DNA of 8,058 nt. Source: Mycoplasmatota bacterium (GTDB taxonomy: Bacteria; Bacillota_I; Bacilli_A; RF39; UBA660). The translations under genes and the position numbers were made by a program. Under the pieces are notes generated by a model that was not told where the DNA came from, ran no database searches, and saw nothing but the letters and a program-made list of their open reading frames with translations. The stretch spans positions 1 through 8,058 of the forward strand of contig JAAZDL010000123.1 of NCBI GenBank assembly GCA_012512795.1. Direction: 5' to 3'. Of this stretch, positions 5,937 to 8,058 are shown in pieces; within the stretch, counting starts at the first letter, position 1, and each line of letters begins with the position of its first letter.

Positions 5937-7124
5937 TTAACTCCTATATTTTAATAATGATACGCATTCTACATGTTTTGTTTTATTAAACATATTTATT
6001 ATTTTTAAGTCTTCTAAACTATAGTTATTTAATAATTCTAGATCTTTTTTTAATGTGTTAGGATTACAAGATATATATATTATTTTTTTACATTTGCTAT
6101 TATTAATATAATTAATAACTTCTTTAGATAGTCCTACTCTAGGAGGATCTACTATTATAGTATCATAATTATCAGTTTTAGCTATTTTAGAGTCTCCTGC
6201 GATGAATTTAATATTGTTTAACATATTTATACTTGCATTAATATTAGCACACTCTATTGAGCTATTATTAATGTCTATACCTAAAATACTATTATAATTA
6301 TCAGATAAATATATACCAATAGTACCAGTACCACAATATAAATCCAATAACTTATCACCTTTAGATGCAAACAACTTAACAATATCGTACATTATAATCA
6401 TATTTTCTCTATTAACTTGAAAAAAAGCATCAGGGAATATTACATATTTTTTATCATTAATATTTTCTATAATATACTTTTCACCATATATTAATTTGTT
6501 ATTTAAGTAAATAGAATTTATATTATAATATTTTAATAAGTCATTATAATCAAATATTTTATTATTACTTTTGATACTAATCATAATATCACTTTTAGTA
6601 GTTCTTACTATTACTTCATTAATATCTTTCAAATCAATATTTTTAAAATAATTATAAATATTATTGATTCTTTCATCTAATAATAAACATTTATCAAATG
6701 AAACTATTTTATGACTATTTTCACTATAATAGCCAATTATATTATTATTAACATGAAATGTTGCTTTATTTCTATAATTATATTCTGAATCTGAATATAT
6801 TTTATTTTCATTAATATTAAATAATTTATTAATATAATTTATTTTTATTTTATCTTCATAATTATTATTAATATGAAGAAAACTGCATCCACCACAATCT
6901 TTATATTTAGAACATTTAATATTTATTCTATCGTTACTACTTTTTATTATTTCTATTATTTTAGCAGTAGCATATCTTTTCTTTATATTAGTTATTTCTA
7001 TTTTAAGTTTTTCTCCTTTTAAAGCAGAAGATATAAAAATAACAAAATTATCTATTCTAGCAATACCATTTCCATTAATATCATCATCTACAACATCTAC
7101 TATGTATGTACTATTAACTTTCAT
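5937..7124 (-). CDS. rlmD: 23S rRNA (uracil-5-)-methyltransferase, RlmD/RlmCD (RumA) type
   Basis: An SAM-dependent enzyme that makes 5-methyluridine in 23S rRNA; in Bacillus the single paralogue RlmCD treats both U747 and U1939, so the exact target here is open. Its 395 residues hold an N-terminal TRAM domain (about 1-60), an iron-sulfur cluster set Cys71, Cys77, Cys80 (CxxxxxCGGC) with Cys146 as fourth ligand, FFQVN (234-238), the SAM loop DLYCGTGTIG (261-270), VDPPR (325-329), the nucleophile Cys353 in ISCNP and the general base Glu386 in HVECV. All key residues are present. The start shares one base with the deoB stop (TAATG), with AAGGAA six bases upstream (7131-7136). The protein is strikingly rich in Asn, Ile and Lys, in line with the AT bias. 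A tRNA-modifying TrmA-like paralogue is less likely, given the TRAM domain and cluster. Confidence 0.93.
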   Translation of the reverse strand: MKVNSTYIVDVVDDDINGNGIARIDNFVIFISSALKGEKLKIEITNIKKRYATAKIIEIIKSSNDRINIKCSKYKDCGGCSFLHINNNYEDKIKINYINKLFNINENKIYSDSEYNYRNKATFHVNNNIIGYYSENSHKIVSFDKCLLLDERINNIYNYFKNIDLKDINEVIVRTTKSDIMISIKSNNKIFDYNDLLKYYNINSIYLNNKLIYGEKYIIENINDKKYVIFPDAFFQVNRENMIIMYDIVKLFASKGDKLLDLYCGTGTIGIYLSDNYNSILGIDINNSSIECANINASINMLNNIKFIAGDSKIAKTDNYDTIIVDPPRVGLSKEVINYINNSKCKKIIYISCNPNTLKKDLELLNNYSLEDLKIINMFNKTKHVECVSLLKYRS

Positions 7125-8058
7125 TAATTATTCCTTAAATCATCAAAAATTGATTTGCCAATACCAAGTTCATTTTTTATATTGAAGTTATCTAATATAG
7201 TAGCTCCTATATCAGCAAAAGTTTCTCTATCTTCAAGTTTTTTTCCTTTTTTAAAAAGTATATTATATAAAATTATTGGAATATATTCTCTAGTATGATC
7301 AGTTCCTTTAAAAGTAGGGTCATTTCCATGATCAGCTGTTAAAATTAATAAATCATCTTTTTTTAAGTTTTTTAAAAATATAGGTAAATAATAATTAAAT
7401 TCTTCAAGAGACTTTAAATACCCTTCTCTATCTCTTCTATGACCATATAACATATCAAAATCATTTAAGTTAGCAAATAATAGACCTTTAAAATTACCTT
7501 TAGCAAAATCTATTAATTTAACCATTCCATCTATATTGTCTTTAGTTTTAATTTTAGTGGCAATACTTTTATTATTAAAAATATCAGCTATTTTACCAAG
7601 TGCGATAGTTGGTACTCCATTTCTATCTAGTAGATCTAGTGTATTAATTGGTGGATCTAAAGCATAATCATGTCTTTTAGAAGTTCTAGTAAACGAACCA
7701 GGTCTACCTACAAAAGGTCTAGCTATTATTCTTGCTATTTTATATTCATCACTTTTAGTTAAATCTCTAACTATTTGACATATTTTATATAATTCATCTA
7801 TTGGAACAATGTCTTCATGAGCCGCTATTTGTAATACTGAATCTGCCGATGTATATACTATTATAGCTCCAGTTTTAATATGCATTTCACCTAATTCTTC
7901 AATTATTTCAGTACCAGATGCGACTACATTACCAATTACATCTCTTCCTATAGCTTGTTGAATTTTAGAAATTAATTCTAAAGGAAAACCATCAGGATAT
8001 GTTTTATAAGGTGTTTTTGAAATAGCACCCATAATTTCATAATGACCATTTAAAAAGA
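7124..8058 (-). CDS. deoB: Phosphopentomutase DeoB, C-terminal 310 residues (5' end beyond window)
   Basis: DeoB interconverts (deoxy)ribose 1-phosphate and 5-phosphate, linking nucleoside breakdown to the pentose phosphate pathway. The frame stays open to the right edge and carries family sequence (GHYEIMG) upstream of the ATG at 8030-8032, so that ATG is internal; about 84 residues are missing. Motifs counted from that Met are SGTEI (39-43), VYTSADSVLQIAAHE (59-73), RPFVGRPGSFTRTSKRHDYAL (105-125, cap-domain region), DFDMLYGHRRD (191-201), TADHGND (232-238) and GTDHTREY (243-250). The manganese ligands known from the Bacillus cereus enzyme all have counterparts: Asp193, His198, Asp234, His235, His246. 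The missing part should hold Asp13. The phospho-threonine (Thr85 in B. cereus) would fall at the first full visible codon, which reads Phe; see findings. Confidence 0.94.
   Translation of the reverse strand, partial: FLNGHYEIMGAISKTPYKTYPDGFPLELISKIQQAIGRDVIGNVVASGTEIIEELGEMHIKTGAIIVYTSADSVLQIAAHEDIVPIDELYKICQIVRDLTKSDEYKIARIIARPFVGRPGSFTRTSKRHDYALDPPINTLDLLDRNGVPTIALGKIADIFNNKSIATKIKTKDNIDGMVKLIDFAKGNFKGLLFANLNDFDMLYGHRRDREGYLKSLEEFNYYLPIFLKNLKKDDLLILTADHGNDPTFKGTDHTREYIPIILYNILFKKGKKLEDRETFADIGATILDNFNIKNELGIGKSIFDDLRNN

Noticed and set aside
7124..8032. ATG at 8030-8032 as the true start of deoB
   Set aside because: The codons before it continue the conserved GHYEIM motif in frame, and the N-terminal part of the phosphopentomutase is missing without them.

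Overview
The window reads as chromosomal DNA from a very AT-rich (about a quarter G+C by eye), low-GC Bacillota-type bacterium, plausibly an uncultured gut Bacilli lineage near the wall-bearing relatives of the Mollicutes. That placement is inference from composition, gene types and codon use. Arginine is nearly always AGA and proteins are rich in Lys, Asn and Ile. Stops are nearly all TAA. One TGA ends galE exactly where a neat ATGA start/stop overlap and a normal family length require it, and Trp is written TGG, so TGA is a stop (standard code, not the Mycoplasma code). A secreted NlpC/P60 peptidase implies a peptidoglycan wall.

Layout, plus strand: the 3' two thirds of mnmA (tRNA 2-thiouridylase, cut by the left edge) ends in a hairpin terminator at 735-760. 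A sigma-A-like promoter then drives a two-gene cassette (826-2297). It encodes an HTH regulator-like protein of unknown family and a membrane-anchored protein of unknown family, joined by a TAATG stop/start overlap and closed by a strong terminator (2348-2376). Next comes a second probable two-gene unit: a classical short-chain dehydrogenase (2487-3275) and a secreted Big2 + NlpC/P60 cell-wall peptidase (3295-4629).

Layout, minus strand: a tightly packed operon runs leftward from beyond the right edge: deoB (phosphopentomutase, 5' part cut off), rlmD (23S rRNA m5U methyltransferase), galE (UDP-glucose 4-epimerase) and a 90-residue three-helix membrane protein. The joints are TAATG, a 1-nt gap and ATGA. 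The two convergent blocks meet at a short bidirectional terminator (4629-4657) that overlaps both stop codons.

Functionally, mnmA, rlmD, deoB and galE are ordinary housekeeping genes (tRNA and rRNA modification, pentose phosphate/nucleoside use, sugar nucleotides). The accessory-looking part is the HTH + membrane protein cassette, whose members I do not recognise, with repeated TATACAA motifs in its promoter. The other point worth checking is at the extreme right edge, where the visible deoB frame appears to lack the phospho-threonine of the active site. No tRNA, rRNA, CRISPR array, insertion sequence or prophage gene is visible, and no gene-free stretch reaches 300 bases.
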